A stretch of 64,000 bases of DNA. Origin: JAUSFM01 sp964343705. Lineage in GTDB: Archaea > Nanobdellota > Nanobdellia > Woesearchaeales > UBA12501. The position numbers and the translations under genes are program-made. Numbering within the stretch: position 1 is the first letter of the stretch; each line of letters begins with the position of its first letter. This document shows, one piece after another, positions 34,133 through 43,033 of this stretch. The stretch spans positions 86,619 to 150,618 of the forward strand of contig CAYFJX010000005.1 of NCBI GenBank assembly GCA_964343705.1, given 5' to 3'. Below the pieces are notes generated by a model that searched no databases, was not told where the DNA came from, and saw nothing but the letters and a program-made list of their open reading frames with translations.

Positions 34133-35002
34133 ATGGCTAGGATATTAGATTTCCAATGGAGAAAAGCAAAAAAAACATTAGAAGAGTTATCTAAAACTCT
34201 TGTGGACTTGGAGAGTAAAGCACAGGCTCTCCAAGAGAAATCAAATGTTGTTGATCTTTCTGATAAGTTGCAGATTAAGAAATTGCATGATCTTCCTAAA
34301 AAAACTTTAGCCTACATAGTGGTTGCTCATCATGAAGGGTTGGATGCTTTTGAGAATCATGATTTTGAAAAAGCAGCTGAAATCTTTGGCGCGTTAGTTG
34401 GATCTAACTATTTAATTCCAGGGTGTGCGGAATATTTTGAACTTGCATATTCATTATACAAAACAGGAAGAGCTGAAGATGCAATCTCAGCGTGTCATGA
34501 GGGGATCTCAGAAGGTGTTTCAGAAAAATCAAAGCTTTACTTGGTTCTTGCAGATTGCTATGCTGATCAAGAAACCTTGGAAGGGTTAGATAATGCAAGG
34601 TATTGTATTGCTAAAGCACAAGAACTCATAAATGAGAAAGGGAAGTTTCTAGACCTGCTTAAAGTATTACATTCTAATCTTGGGATTAAGCAACATGCGT
34701 GTGCAATTGTTGGGCTAGAGCATAAGTTTGATGACATTAATGAGCAACTTAATTATACCTTGACCTTGCAGGCTGAGGGAAAGTCATACAATGTTTTACT
34801 GCCAATCACAATCGTTGACGAAGATGGAAATGAATTTTTCCCTAGATCCTTGCCAGAAGATATGCTTCCACAGGCATTTAAAGTTATGAGAGAGGCTTGT
34901 ACACAGGCAATTGGAAAATCAGTTTACTTTTCTGATGAGATCTTGGAACGAGAAGGTGTTCAACAAGAAGATATCTCATACAGGACATTCGAGCGGGATT
35001 AG
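34133..35002 (+). CDS. TPR-like helical repeat protein
   Basis: A coiled-coil start (LEELSKTLVDLESKAQALQEK) is followed by three tetratricopeptide-like helix pairs: HEGLDAFENHDFEKAAEIFG, YFELAYSLYKTGRAEDAISA and KSKLYLVLADCYADQETLEG. The C-terminal 90 residues are a beta-rich domain (YTLTLQAEGKSYNVLLPITI). Likely a cytoplasmic scaffold. The ATG follows a TATA-like CTTATATAC at the usual distance. Confidence 0.7.
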   Translation: MARILDFQWRKAKKTLEELSKTLVDLESKAQALQEKSNVVDLSDKLQIKKLHDLPKKTLAYIVVAHHEGLDAFENHDFEKAAEIFGALVGSNYLIPGCAEYFELAYSLYKTGRAEDAISACHEGISEGVSEKSKLYLVLADCYADQETLEGLDNARYCIAKAQELINEKGKFLDLLKVLHSNLGIKQHACAIVGLEHKFDDINEQLNYTLTLQAEGKSYNVLLPITIVDEDGNEFFPRSLPEDMLPQAFKVMREACTQAIGKSVYFSDEILEREGVQQEDISYRTFERD

Positions 35003-35010
35003 CTTAAGTC

Positions 35011-35385
35011 TCAAATTTCATCTCGGGGGATCTCTAAGTCATTAAAATCTTTGTCATAGGTTACAATTGAGGAACAATTCATTAACAGAGCAATGGTATA
35101 ATGTATAAGGTCAATGAATCTTAACCTTTTATACTTCTGTCCTCTTTTCATTGCTTCGAATACAATTTTTCCGTCAACTGGGATAACTTGGAGATGGGAT
35201 CGCAATACTGCCCTAATAGATTTGATTGCTGTTTCTCTATTTGTTACATTTTCAATAACATTAAATGCTTCAATTAAATTGATTGAATCAGTGATGCCTT
35301 CTCCTTCAAGAACTTTTTGTGACTCTATCTGGTGAGGATTTTGATAAAAAGCATACGAGAGTATTGTACTATCAATAAACCTCAT
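35011..35385 (-). CDS. VapC-like PIN-domain toxin
   Basis: PIN ribonuclease of 124 aa: FIDSTILSYAFYQN at the N-terminus, conserved glutamate in SINLIEAFNVIEN, and the acidic C-terminal strand FIDLIHYTIALLM and VTYDKDFNDL. It overlaps the antitoxin gene by 4 nt (ATGA). Probably cleaves RNA when unbound. Confidence 0.8.
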   Translation of the reverse strand: MRFIDSTILSYAFYQNPHQIESQKVLEGEGITDSINLIEAFNVIENVTNRETAIKSIRAVLRSHLQVIPVDGKIVFEAMKRGQKYKRLRFIDLIHYTIALLMNCSSIVTYDKDFNDLEIPRDEI

Positions 35386-35621
35386 CTGAACATCCTCGCA
35401 TTTAATTCTTTCATTTGTTTTGGTGTTAAGTTGTGTTTTGGCTTAATTTTTCTTGCATCTGCGAAAACTTTCTTAAGGTCTTCTCCAATGGGGGTCATGA
35501 TTATTTTACCTTTTTTCACTTCCATATCAAGAGGGCTCCCTATATGTAAACTAAGTTCTTCTCTAATGTGTGCAGGAACTGTTACTTGTTGTCCTTTTGT
35601 TAATCGTACTAACATTTTCAT
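35382..35621 (-). CDS. VapB-like antitoxin (AbrB/SpoVT swapped-hairpin type)
   Basis: MLVRLTKGQQVTVPAHIREE and LHIGSPLDMEVKKGKIIMTP form the AbrB-type swapped beta hairpin that binds the operator; the basic C-terminal tail (DARKIKPKHNLTPKQM) binds the toxin. Directly upstream of the PIN gene, unlike the ribbon-helix-helix type at 8850. Confidence 0.8.
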   Translation of the reverse strand: MKMLVRLTKGQQVTVPAHIREELSLHIGSPLDMEVKKGKIIMTPIGEDLKKVFADARKIKPKHNLTPKQMKELNARMFR

Positions 35622-35710
35622 TCACCATGTATCATGAAGCATGGATCATATATAAATCTTTTGATTTTCCGCTAAAAATTTATAAACACCTACTTTAATC
35701 TCCTTCATAT

Positions 35711-35736
35711 GGGCCCGTGGTCTAGTCTGGTATGAC
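35711..35736 (+). repeat. 5' half of a second tRNA-Val, separated from its 3' end
   Basis: GGGCCCGTGGTCTAGTCTGG plus TATGAC matches acceptor and D-arm of a tRNA-Val. Its acceptor complement CGGGCCC with A73 lies at 36043-36050, and a matching anticodon arm at 35866-35884. The whole tRNA-Val at 35755 lies between. An inverted repeat GACGCAATAAAAT (35734-35746) with ATTTTATTGCGTC (35856-35868) frames that inner tRNA. Confidence 0.6.
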
Positions 35737-35754
35737 GCAATAAAATGAAAAAGT

Positions 35755-35827
35755 GGGTCTGTGGTCTAGTGGCTATGACATCGCCTCGACACGGCGGGGA
35801 TCCCCGGTTCGAGTCCGGGCAGACCCA
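35755..35827 (+). tRNA. tRNA-Val(GAC)
   Basis: 73 nt, no intron: acceptor GGGTCTG/CAGACCC, D-arm GTC/GAC, anticodon stem TCGCC/GGCGG with loop TCGACAC (anticodon GAC), T-arm CCCGG TTCGAGT CCGGG, discriminator A, no encoded CCA. The base before the anticodon is C instead of the nearly invariant U33. AAAATGAAAA and TTTTCATTTT flank it as an inverted repeat. Confidence 0.88.
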
Positions 35828-35865
35828 TTTTCATTTTACGTGCATAAAATCTTTGATTTTATTGC

Positions 35866-36050
35866 GTCGCATCGACACGGCGGGATTTTGTTTTTTATGA
35901 GTCGTTCCGCAGGGTCGAACATAGTGAGATCCTGCATTGCACTATTGGGTTGATAAGGGGCGTAGCATCCCTTATCCCTGTAGTTCAAATATTGGCGCCC
36001 GAAGGGAGACAATACCTTCGAACGTCAGTGAGAAAGTCCGGGCGGGCCCA
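35866..36050 (+). pseudogene. tRNA-Val anticodon arm, T-arm fragments and acceptor 3' end
   Basis: GTCGCATCGACACGGCGGG at 35866-35884 copies the tRNA-Val anticodon arm (also with C33). GTCCGGGCGGGCCCA at 36036-36050 supplies T-stem 3' strand and acceptor 3' strand for the half at 35711. In between are two T-arm-like pieces sharing TCGAAC...AGTGAGA...TCC (35914 and 36019) and a hairpin GATAAGGG/CCCTTATC. No CCCGG strand is found to complete the T-stem, so a functional tRNA is doubtful. Confidence 0.5.
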
Positions 36051-36100
36051 TGTTTTCTTTTCAACAAACTTTATTAATGCTAAAGCCTATTTTGTGACTA

Positions 36101-38533
36101 ATGGAAAAAAAAGTGAAGATTATTGCTGTACTTGCAGTTTTACTTGTAAGTTTATTCTATTTTGGAGATAAATTCACTGGCCTTGCGGTGAATGATGGTT
36201 CTCGGGCTCAACAGTTACAAGATTGTGTTGCAGGTGGTACTTCTCTATTACAATGTCGGCTTAATGCTGGTATTCTTACTCAAGCAGAGTTTGAAGCTGC
36301 AGGTGGTAACGCTATTGCAGGAGCAGCAGTTGCAGGTTTGCCTTCACAAGCAGAGTATAAAAAAATGATTCACACTGTTTGGCGAAATTACAAACCATTT
36401 ATCCATAGCTGGATTTCTTTTTCTTTTTCTGATGACTCTACTTCAGGTAAGCGAACTCGTGCACTATACGATCTCCAAGGGTGGACAAACAATCTTTTGT
36501 TGTACGCGTCTGCAAACAATGATATTGCATTGTTAGATGATCTTGCTGAGACCTATCTTATGCCCCTGCAGTATCTTGAAACAAAAAATGTGTATCGTTA
36601 TGCCTATCTCCCTGAAAAATTACCACCTCAAAATCTACCTGCAGGTGAAGAAAAACAGCGTTTGTGGAAGCAGTTTTATCGTACAGATCTCCAACTTGAA
36701 AAACCAATTCTTATGTGGTCACGAAGCCGAGATAAGTCAATGGAGTTGAGATTAGATGTTGGCCAATTTTTATATCTTGCCTCTGATGCTCTTAATGCGT
36801 TTCTTGCGGTTCCTCAGGATCAAAGAACTCCAAATATGCAACGCTTTATACGAGAATACCCCCCTGTTATTAAGGCTCATTACCAACGCTGGGTCATAGA
36901 TGACCATCGGATGTTTGGTTTACAGGGGTGGGGTTGTAATGAGTATGGGTCAGATAGATATAATCATCTTAACTACTTAAAATCTCTACGGGACGAAACT
37001 TGGACGCCACGAAACAAGGACAAGCCAAATACTTTATGTAATTCAATGACAGATATTGACACTTGGATGGTTGTAGGGGTTGTCAAAATGCTTGCAGCCA
37101 ACCACAAAGATCCTTCCGCAATGCCACTCACCCAGGAACAAAAAACCAAGTTTATGGAATATGTTGGTGTTGGCACACAAGCTATAGAAAGAAGAATGAA
37201 TCCAAATCAGCTTACTGACTTTGCAGGTAAACAAGTGGTTGGATTTAACTTTGAACAGAACCGAGGGGATACTCACCCTGATAATGTATGGTCAGGCTAT
37301 GAAGGGGCAAGCTATCCTACAGAAAATGATAAATCTTCACGAAAGACAGGATGGGATTTTAGCCACGCTACGAGACTTCCTTATGTCTTTGACACATTAT
37401 ACAAACATAAAGATATAACAGGGCAATCCTTCCCCACGCAAGATACCATGAAAAAAGTAGCTAACCAATATGTGTATGGGGTATTCAACAAAGACCTTGA
37501 ACTTCCTCTTTTTAGTAACTTTTTTAGTGGGGATAATGGTTGGTTCAGGGTGAACTATGGTTGGAGTCCAAAAAGTGGAAAGCCTGCTCCAGGAACTGGC
37601 ACACCTCCTTATGGCCAGAACTACGCAGGTCCATCGTATTTCATGTCCTTGGCAAAGTATACTCCTGATAAAAACAAACTATTGCCAGCAATATGGAATA
37701 TATTAACTACGAACATGGTAAAAGACAAATCACACAATGGTAATCTAGCAACAGGATGGAAGGTTACAAGTAATCCTGAAGGCAAGTTTGGAGGCAGTTT
37801 AGTTTTTGATCATCCAGAAAGATACAAAGAGTATCTTTGGTGCGGGAAACACACAGATTGGATACAGTCTAAGGGAACGTTTGCATTCTGGGTGAAAACA
37901 GCTGAACAAAATGTTGATATGGATGTCCTTGATCTGTGGGAAGTGCCTTACACTGATATCTTTATTGTGATGGTAAATAAACAAAATAAAGTTTGGTTCA
38001 CCGTCAAAGAGGCGAACAACAAACTTATCAGTCTTACTTCGAAAAAAGCCATGGATGCTCCAGGATGGCATCATGTTGTGATAACACAAGATGGGAGTGG
38101 AGCAAAAATATACATTGATGGTGAGCTTAGCGAGACAAGCGGAAAAAATAGTGCTGAATGGACAAATACTCTCAATATGCATCACTTTCCGAAATTTAAT
38201 GATGCGTACAACAGTGCAGGTTGTTACTTGGGCAATTCTCACTGGACAAAATTTAGAGGGGAACTTGACGAAGTGTATTTCTTGAATCGTGCATTGTCTG
38301 CAGAGGAAGTACAGCAATTACACCAAAATACTCTAAAAAACAAAGAAGGATTACTTATTCACTGGAGTTTTGATGACCTTCTTGATGTGAAAAAGATGGA
38401 ACACAAAGATCTCTATTATGGTCCAAGAGATTATTATAACAAAAATCCTCCGAAGCTTGTTGAACAGTATTTTCCTGATAAATCAAAAACTATGCTTATT
38501 GCTTTACCTGTATTTGCCTTGGGAAGTTCTTAG
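36101..38533 (+). CDS. Large exported protein with C-terminal LamG domain
   Basis: N-terminal membrane segment (KIIAVLAVLLVSLFYFG), an all-helical, Trp-rich central part (residues about 85-550, with RWVIDDHRMFGLQGWGCNEY and NRGDTHPDNVWSGYEGASYP), then a LamG/concanavalin-like domain at about 563-745 (FAFWVKTA, WHHVVITQDGSGAKIYIDGE, GELDEVYFLNRALSAEEVQQL). The helical part resembles the alpha/alpha toroids of polysaccharide lyases and glycosidases, but no catalytic residues can be fixed. Likely acts on or binds a glycan outside the cell. It starts 50 nt after the tRNA-Val remains. Confidence 0.75.
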   Translation: MEKKVKIIAVLAVLLVSLFYFGDKFTGLAVNDGSRAQQLQDCVAGGTSLLQCRLNAGILTQAEFEAAGGNAIAGAAVAGLPSQAEYKKMIHTVWRNYKPFIHSWISFSFSDDSTSGKRTRALYDLQGWTNNLLLYASANNDIALLDDLAETYLMPLQYLETKNVYRYAYLPEKLPPQNLPAGEEKQRLWKQFYRTDLQLEKPILMWSRSRDKSMELRLDVGQFLYLASDALNAFLAVPQDQRTPNMQRFIREYPPVIKAHYQRWVIDDHRMFGLQGWGCNEYGSDRYNHLNYLKSLRDETWTPRNKDKPNTLCNSMTDIDTWMVVGVVKMLAANHKDPSAMPLTQEQKTKFMEYVGVGTQAIERRMNPNQLTDFAGKQVVGFNFEQNRGDTHPDNVWSGYEGASYPTENDKSSRKTGWDFSHATRLPYVFDTLYKHKDITGQSFPTQDTMKKVANQYVYGVFNKDLELPLFSNFFSGDNGWFRVNYGWSPKSGKPAPGTGTPPYGQNYAGPSYFMSLAKYTPDKNKLLPAIWNILTTNMVKDKSHNGNLATGWKVTSNPEGKFGGSLVFDHPERYKEYLWCGKHTDWIQSKGTFAFWVKTAEQNVDMDVLDLWEVPYTDIFIVMVNKQNKVWFTVKEANNKLISLTSKKAMDAPGWHHVVITQDGSGAKIYIDGELSETSGKNSAEWTNTLNMHHFPKFNDAYNSAGCYLGNSHWTKFRGELDEVYFLNRALSAEEVQQLHQNTLKNKEGLLIHWSFDDLLDVKKMEHKDLYYGPRDYYNKNPPKLVEQYFPDKSKTMLIALPVFALGSS

Positions 38534-38635
38534 CTTATTCTCCACTTTTTTTCCACTCAACCACTACAAAACTTTTTATAATCAGAAATTCTTTTTTCCT
38601 TGGCTAGTTTTACATTAGTACTTGGAGGTATAATT

Positions 38636-39670
38636 ATGGCAACACTAGCAGATGCAGAAGAATTTCTAAAAAGCATAAGGAAAAACCATGTAAGTACCTT
38701 GCCTTTTTCCATTGAACGAAAACTTACCTTACTCACCCACGAATTTGAAAAAAAGAGCAGAACATGGACAACAGATGATAGGCACCGAGCACACAGTATT
38801 GCAAGTTTGTGTAACGAAAAACTAGCGCATATACGTCAATGGCGGGTCTTTGAAAAACTTGAAGATAAAACAGATCCCACCTATCATGATCTTGCCAATT
38901 TATACTACGCGTTGCGTGAAGGTCAGAGCACCCTTGGTTATTATGATGCAGAAAACAGTGGTTATGCTGAAGCAGTACAAGCTTTAGCAAAACGCAGACT
39001 AAAACGTCCACGTGTACTCTTGCTTGGCTTCTCAACTGTATACTCTCTTGAAAACATTGCAGCAATGATGCATCTTGAAGAAATGGAGGGTGCTGAGATT
39101 GTTGCTTTTGATCTTGAAACACAACCGTTGGAAGAAGCTCAAGAATATTGTGGTGGTGAACTGTATGGTATAAAAGTCACCTACATGCAAGGAGATGCAA
39201 CACAAAACGTGTTAAAGCCAAACAGCTTTGATCTTGCTGTAACACACTTATTTTTTACTCACATCCCTCATGATCAAAAACCTGCTGTGATACGTGAGAC
39301 AAAAAAACTACTGAAAAAACGTGGCATGTTTGTTGATAACGAGCTTATGATTCCTGGCACTATGCCAAAAGATAGCTTTGTTGCTTTTTTTAGGACACTT
39401 GCTGAACAATATGTTCATGACGGGACTTGGTCTACACGTCAACGTCTTGGTGACTTAATGGTGCAGTTTGCGAAACACGATCATTTTTTCCCCTATGAAG
39501 ATATTGGTCAGCTTCGTCGTGACTTTGCTGCTGAAGGCTTTGCTCTTGATGACAGGGCAATTCATGCTCAGCCAGTGTATGCACGTGGTGAAACAATTGT
39601 GTACTCCACTATGTACGCGCTCCAAGCAAGCAAAGAAACAGCACAGGCTACTGAATTAGACGCAGCCTAA
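38636..39670 (+). CDS. SAM-dependent methyltransferase-like protein
   Basis: Class I fold: motif I as RVLLLGFSTVYSLENIAAM, acidic strand end EIVAFDLETQPLEEA, motif with GDATQNVLKPNSFDLAVT and LKKRGMFVDNELM. The N-terminal 120 residues are helical and of unknown type. The glycine signature is looser than usual (GFSTVYS), so binding of SAM is probable, not certain. ATG at 38636 is preceded by GGAGGT. Substrate unknown. Confidence 0.75.
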   Translation: MATLADAEEFLKSIRKNHVSTLPFSIERKLTLLTHEFEKKSRTWTTDDRHRAHSIASLCNEKLAHIRQWRVFEKLEDKTDPTYHDLANLYYALREGQSTLGYYDAENSGYAEAVQALAKRRLKRPRVLLLGFSTVYSLENIAAMMHLEEMEGAEIVAFDLETQPLEEAQEYCGGELYGIKVTYMQGDATQNVLKPNSFDLAVTHLFFTHIPHDQKPAVIRETKKLLKKRGMFVDNELMIPGTMPKDSFVAFFRTLAEQYVHDGTWSTRQRLGDLMVQFAKHDHFFPYEDIGQLRRDFAAEGFALDDRAIHAQPVYARGETIVYSTMYALQASKETAQATELDAA

Positions 39671-39722
39671 TATATACTCATCTACAACAATTAATATAAA
39701 CTAATTACCCGGAGGTATCTTT

Positions 39723-41657
39723 ATGCAAATTCCAGAAAAAAGCAACTTTTTCACTTCTCACGACGATCGTCGTTTTTTATTTGATACTATTGATTGGGAA
39801 GCTCTTGGTGATGATGTTGATCTTGAAACATATGAATCTATTCTTGAAACCATTGGCCAAGTGACTGGTGAGCGTATTGCACAGAACGCACCAAAGGCAG
39901 ATCATGGTGGTACTGAGCCAGGGGCTGAATGGCATCATAAAGATGGTGTCTTATTATGGCCCACTGCAATACATGACTCATATAATGCTCTTGGTGCTGC
40001 AGGACTCCATGGATTTTTTGTTCCTGAAGAATACGACGGTCTTGGACTACCAACAACACTCCATGCGTTCTATAGGGAAATGCTTGCGCAAGCAGACGCA
40101 GGATTTTTTACCATCCCAGGTTTACGAGACGGTGTTGCTGATGTACTTGTTGAATTTGCAAGTGACGAACTTAAGGAAAAATACCTTCCGAAACTAGCAG
40201 GCGGTTGGACTGGTTCAATGGATCTTACTGAAGCAGAAGCAGGCAGTGACCTTGGCAATGTGACTACGCGCGCTGTTCCACTTGAGGGCAAAGAAGGCGA
40301 AGTGTACATTACAGGGGTAAAACGTTTTATTACTAATGGTGGTGCTGATGTGCACCTTGTTCTTGCACGTGACGATGATGGTGAAGACAGTTACAGTTCA
40401 ACACTGGGTGAAACAGCGGGGATTAGCATGTATCTTGTTCCAAATGATTTTGACATGGGTAGGCAACTCCAAAAAGGAATGTCTCATCACGTACGCGTTA
40501 TAGGCCTTGAAAAAAAACTCGGCATCCACTCATCACCAACCTGCGAAGTTGAATTTGCAGAAACAGACGAACAACCAGGAGCAATTGGCTACCTTGTTGG
40601 AAGAAAAGGCAGGGGCATGGTGCAGATGTTTCGTCTTATGAATAATGCGCGCCTGGGTGTTGCTGGACAAGCACTTGGTATTCTTGAAGCTTCAATTCGT
40701 GATGCAACAGGTTATGCAACTGAACGAAAACAATTCAAACAGCCAATAAGTGATTTTGGATTGGTTAAAGACATGTTAAAAGACATGCAACTCTACGCTC
40801 AAATGACTCGCGCAGTAATTTTTGATGCAGCATTTGCACTTGACATGCAACGAAATTTAGAAGCACAAGAAAAAAAAGAAGAAGCAAAAGTGTATGCAAA
40901 CAAAGCAGCAGTGCTCACACCACTTATCAAATACGTTGCTTCAGAAAAAGCAATTGAGCTTACACGAACAGGAGTGCAAGTGCATGGTGGAGTTGGTTAC
41001 ACAACTGACTTTAATGCTGAACGTCATCTGCGTGACTCAGTCATTACTGCGATCTATGAAGGTACCAGTGAAATTCAAGTAAGTTTGTTTATGAAGGATG
41101 CGCTCAACAGTGTTAAGAGCCGCTTAGCGCGCGGTGCTGTCAGTAGGTACATACCTCGTAGTATACTTCCTGCTCCAATAACTGATTTTATCAGCAATGC
41201 TGCGAAAATGATTGATAAAAGCTTGTTAGGATCAGCAAAATCACGTGCAGATCCAATATCTCTCTTTGATGGTATGTACAGTCAACTAGGGGAGATGGAA
41301 GATAAGCATCTTGCAGATGATGTGCGGCAAGCAGGCCAGCATTTTGAAGCAGCCTTGTACACAATCGGCGCTAAGATGATTAGTGCCATCAAACAGTATG
41401 GAAAAGTTGAAGCTTTCAATCGCTTTTCTCCTGCTGCAAAGCCACTTGCAAGCCTAGCTTGCGAGACCTATGGTGCATTCCTGCTTCTCAAACAAGCTGA
41501 ACAGGCAGAGGGTGAACAGGCTGAGTATAAACGCGCTGTTGCAGCTGTTTTTATCAAGGAAAAACTCCTGCCAAACATGCAGCGTTACAGACATCAGATC
41601 AATGAGGTTGACGAACACGGCCTGGGCAGGTATGATGCAATACTTAGACTGGAGTAA
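39723..41657 (+). CDS. Acyl-CoA dehydrogenase
   Basis: Long type (644 aa) like FadE-class and DMSP-related enzymes. N-terminal helical domain with GFFVPEEYDGLGLP, FAD-binding middle with MDLTEAEAGSDLGNV and FITNGGADVHLVLARDD, and C-terminal domain with QVHGGVGYTTDFNAERHLRD and the catalytic base in AIYEGTSEIQ (near residue 446). It would oxidise acyl-CoA with FAD in the cytoplasm. No other beta-oxidation or electron-transfer flavoprotein gene is present in the window. The ribosome binding site GGAGGT is good. Possibly acquired from bacteria. Confidence 0.93.
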   Translation: MQIPEKSNFFTSHDDRRFLFDTIDWEALGDDVDLETYESILETIGQVTGERIAQNAPKADHGGTEPGAEWHHKDGVLLWPTAIHDSYNALGAAGLHGFFVPEEYDGLGLPTTLHAFYREMLAQADAGFFTIPGLRDGVADVLVEFASDELKEKYLPKLAGGWTGSMDLTEAEAGSDLGNVTTRAVPLEGKEGEVYITGVKRFITNGGADVHLVLARDDDGEDSYSSTLGETAGISMYLVPNDFDMGRQLQKGMSHHVRVIGLEKKLGIHSSPTCEVEFAETDEQPGAIGYLVGRKGRGMVQMFRLMNNARLGVAGQALGILEASIRDATGYATERKQFKQPISDFGLVKDMLKDMQLYAQMTRAVIFDAAFALDMQRNLEAQEKKEEAKVYANKAAVLTPLIKYVASEKAIELTRTGVQVHGGVGYTTDFNAERHLRDSVITAIYEGTSEIQVSLFMKDALNSVKSRLARGAVSRYIPRSILPAPITDFISNAAKMIDKSLLGSAKSRADPISLFDGMYSQLGEMEDKHLADDVRQAGQHFEAALYTIGAKMISAIKQYGKVEAFNRFSPAAKPLASLACETYGAFLLLKQAEQAEGEQAEYKRAVAAVFIKEKLLPNMQRYRHQINEVDEHGLGRYDAILRLE

Positions 41658-41795
41658 ATTTGAGTAAAGTACTGAGAATTTTTCTTATTCAAGCATTTTT
41701 ATTGTTTTTTTAATGGTAGATTGAGGAAGGTTTAAATACAAGTGTTACTTTACCTTGTCATTAAAGAACATACTTTTAGTAATGCTGTGATACTT

Positions 41796-42308
41796 ATGAC
41801 AACAAAAGAACTTAAACAAGCCCCTGTCCTCAAAGGTTTTCTAACTAAAGACCAAGCGCAGACAGCAAGAGATAATAATGAACTTCCTTTTGGTGTTGTT
41901 TTTTCCTATGCAGATTGTAACAACCGATGTGATAGTTGTTGTTACCTTAGTGATGTGATCGCACCACGTAATCCAAAAAAAGAGTTCACACTTGCTGAAT
42001 ACAAAGCTTTAATTGCAGAAATTGGAGCACTGGGGGAAACAAAAACCGTTTTTGTTCCAGGAAGAGGAGAGCCCCTTCTTAGAAAGCGAGGCCGAGTATT
42101 TTTGGAGTTTGCTCAAGCTGTTCAGGATCAAGGCATGCATACTGTTGTTATTTCTAGTATGCCTCCAAGTCTTGATGAGGGGATACTTAGAGAACTTTTA
42201 GGAATGGATGTTTCAATAATCGCAAAATTGGAGAGTCATAAACCAGACTTGTTTAATTATCTAGTGAAGCCCTTGCAAACATATGAATTTGTTGAAGTTG
42301 AACCATGA
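41796..42308 (+). CDS. Radical SAM protein, part before an in-frame TGA
   Basis: C41, C45 and C48 form the Cx3Cx2C cluster motif in DCNNRCDSCCYLS, preceded by PFGVVFSYAD. VFVPGRGEPLLR is the GGE-like SAM-binding segment and VVISSMPPSLDEGILREL the following strand. The frame stops at TGA 42306-42308 but continues in the same frame without a further stop to 42896. I chose ATG at 41796 (MTTKELKQAPV), preceded by GTGAT. Confidence 0.8.
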   Translation: MTTKELKQAPVLKGFLTKDQAQTARDNNELPFGVVFSYADCNNRCDSCCYLSDVIAPRNPKKEFTLAEYKALIAEIGALGETKTVFVPGRGEPLLRKRGRVFLEFAQAVQDQGMHTVVISSMPPSLDEGILRELLGMDVSIIAKLESHKPDLFNYLVKPLQTYEFVEVEP

Positions 42309-42338
42309 TTTTTTATACCAAAAGGACTTGAGATACTT

Positions 42339-42896
42339 ATGGAAATGGGTTGGGCTGAGGATAATCGTCTTTCGTCCGGTACTGTTGTAAATAACTTAAA
42401 CAAGGGTGAAGTTGCCCGTATTCATCGTTTCTACAGGAAAAATGGTATTTTTCCTTATATCCAAAAAATGGTTGAATATGATGGTGCAGCAAGACCTGAA
42501 ATAAAAGAAGAATTTTCTTTACCAGCAGATGAATGGCCTGCTATTGCGCAGAACCTTGTTGATATAGATAGTGAAGAATTTGGTTTGACTACTGAGGCTG
42601 ACGCACCTTGGCTTTTTTATTTTAACTTTCCTTTGTTCATGGTTGATTTTGATGGAGAAATAAAATACAATCCGCGCTATGATGCGGAAAACAGGGAAGA
42701 AGATAAACCCACTCATAAAGTTGTGTGGGATGGACATAAAGAAAGTCTCCTTCTAAACGGTGAGATGGAAGGCGAGTATTTTCCTTTTGTAAAAAGAGAT
42801 GGTATTTTTCGCCCAGGCTTGTTAACTGCATTTATACGTGATTCTAAACAATTGCCTCGATTTGTTGGCACTGAAGACAGGTATGAAGGGCTTTGA
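42339..42896 (+). CDS. Radical SAM protein, part after the in-frame TGA
   Basis: Same reading frame as the previous entry; codons between TGA and this ATG read FFIPKGLEILMEMGWAEDN, which looks like uninterrupted protein. The combined length of about 365 residues suits a radical SAM barrel with a C-terminal extension. No cysteine motif is seen here, so no second cluster. It has no ribosome binding site of its own. Confidence 0.65.
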   Translation: MEMGWAEDNRLSSGTVVNNLNKGEVARIHRFYRKNGIFPYIQKMVEYDGAARPEIKEEFSLPADEWPAIAQNLVDIDSEEFGLTTEADAPWLFYFNFPLFMVDFDGEIKYNPRYDAENREEDKPTHKVVWDGHKESLLLNGEMEGEYFPFVKRDGIFRPGLLTAFIRDSKQLPRFVGTEDRYEGL

Positions 42897-43033
42897 TAAA
42901 GCTTCCTAAAATCTTCTACTGGTTCTGTAAAGCTTTACCTAAAGCTTTAGTAAGTGTCTTTAAAAACAATAAACTCCACTATATTCTACAAGAAAACCTG
43001 CCCTGATACGGTACTGGTTAATGAGGTGTCAAC

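Noticed and set aside
42306..42308. Selenocysteine codon in the radical SAM gene
   Set aside because: No SECIS-like structure was seen downstream and no selenocysteine machinery is visible; a nonsense change is simpler.
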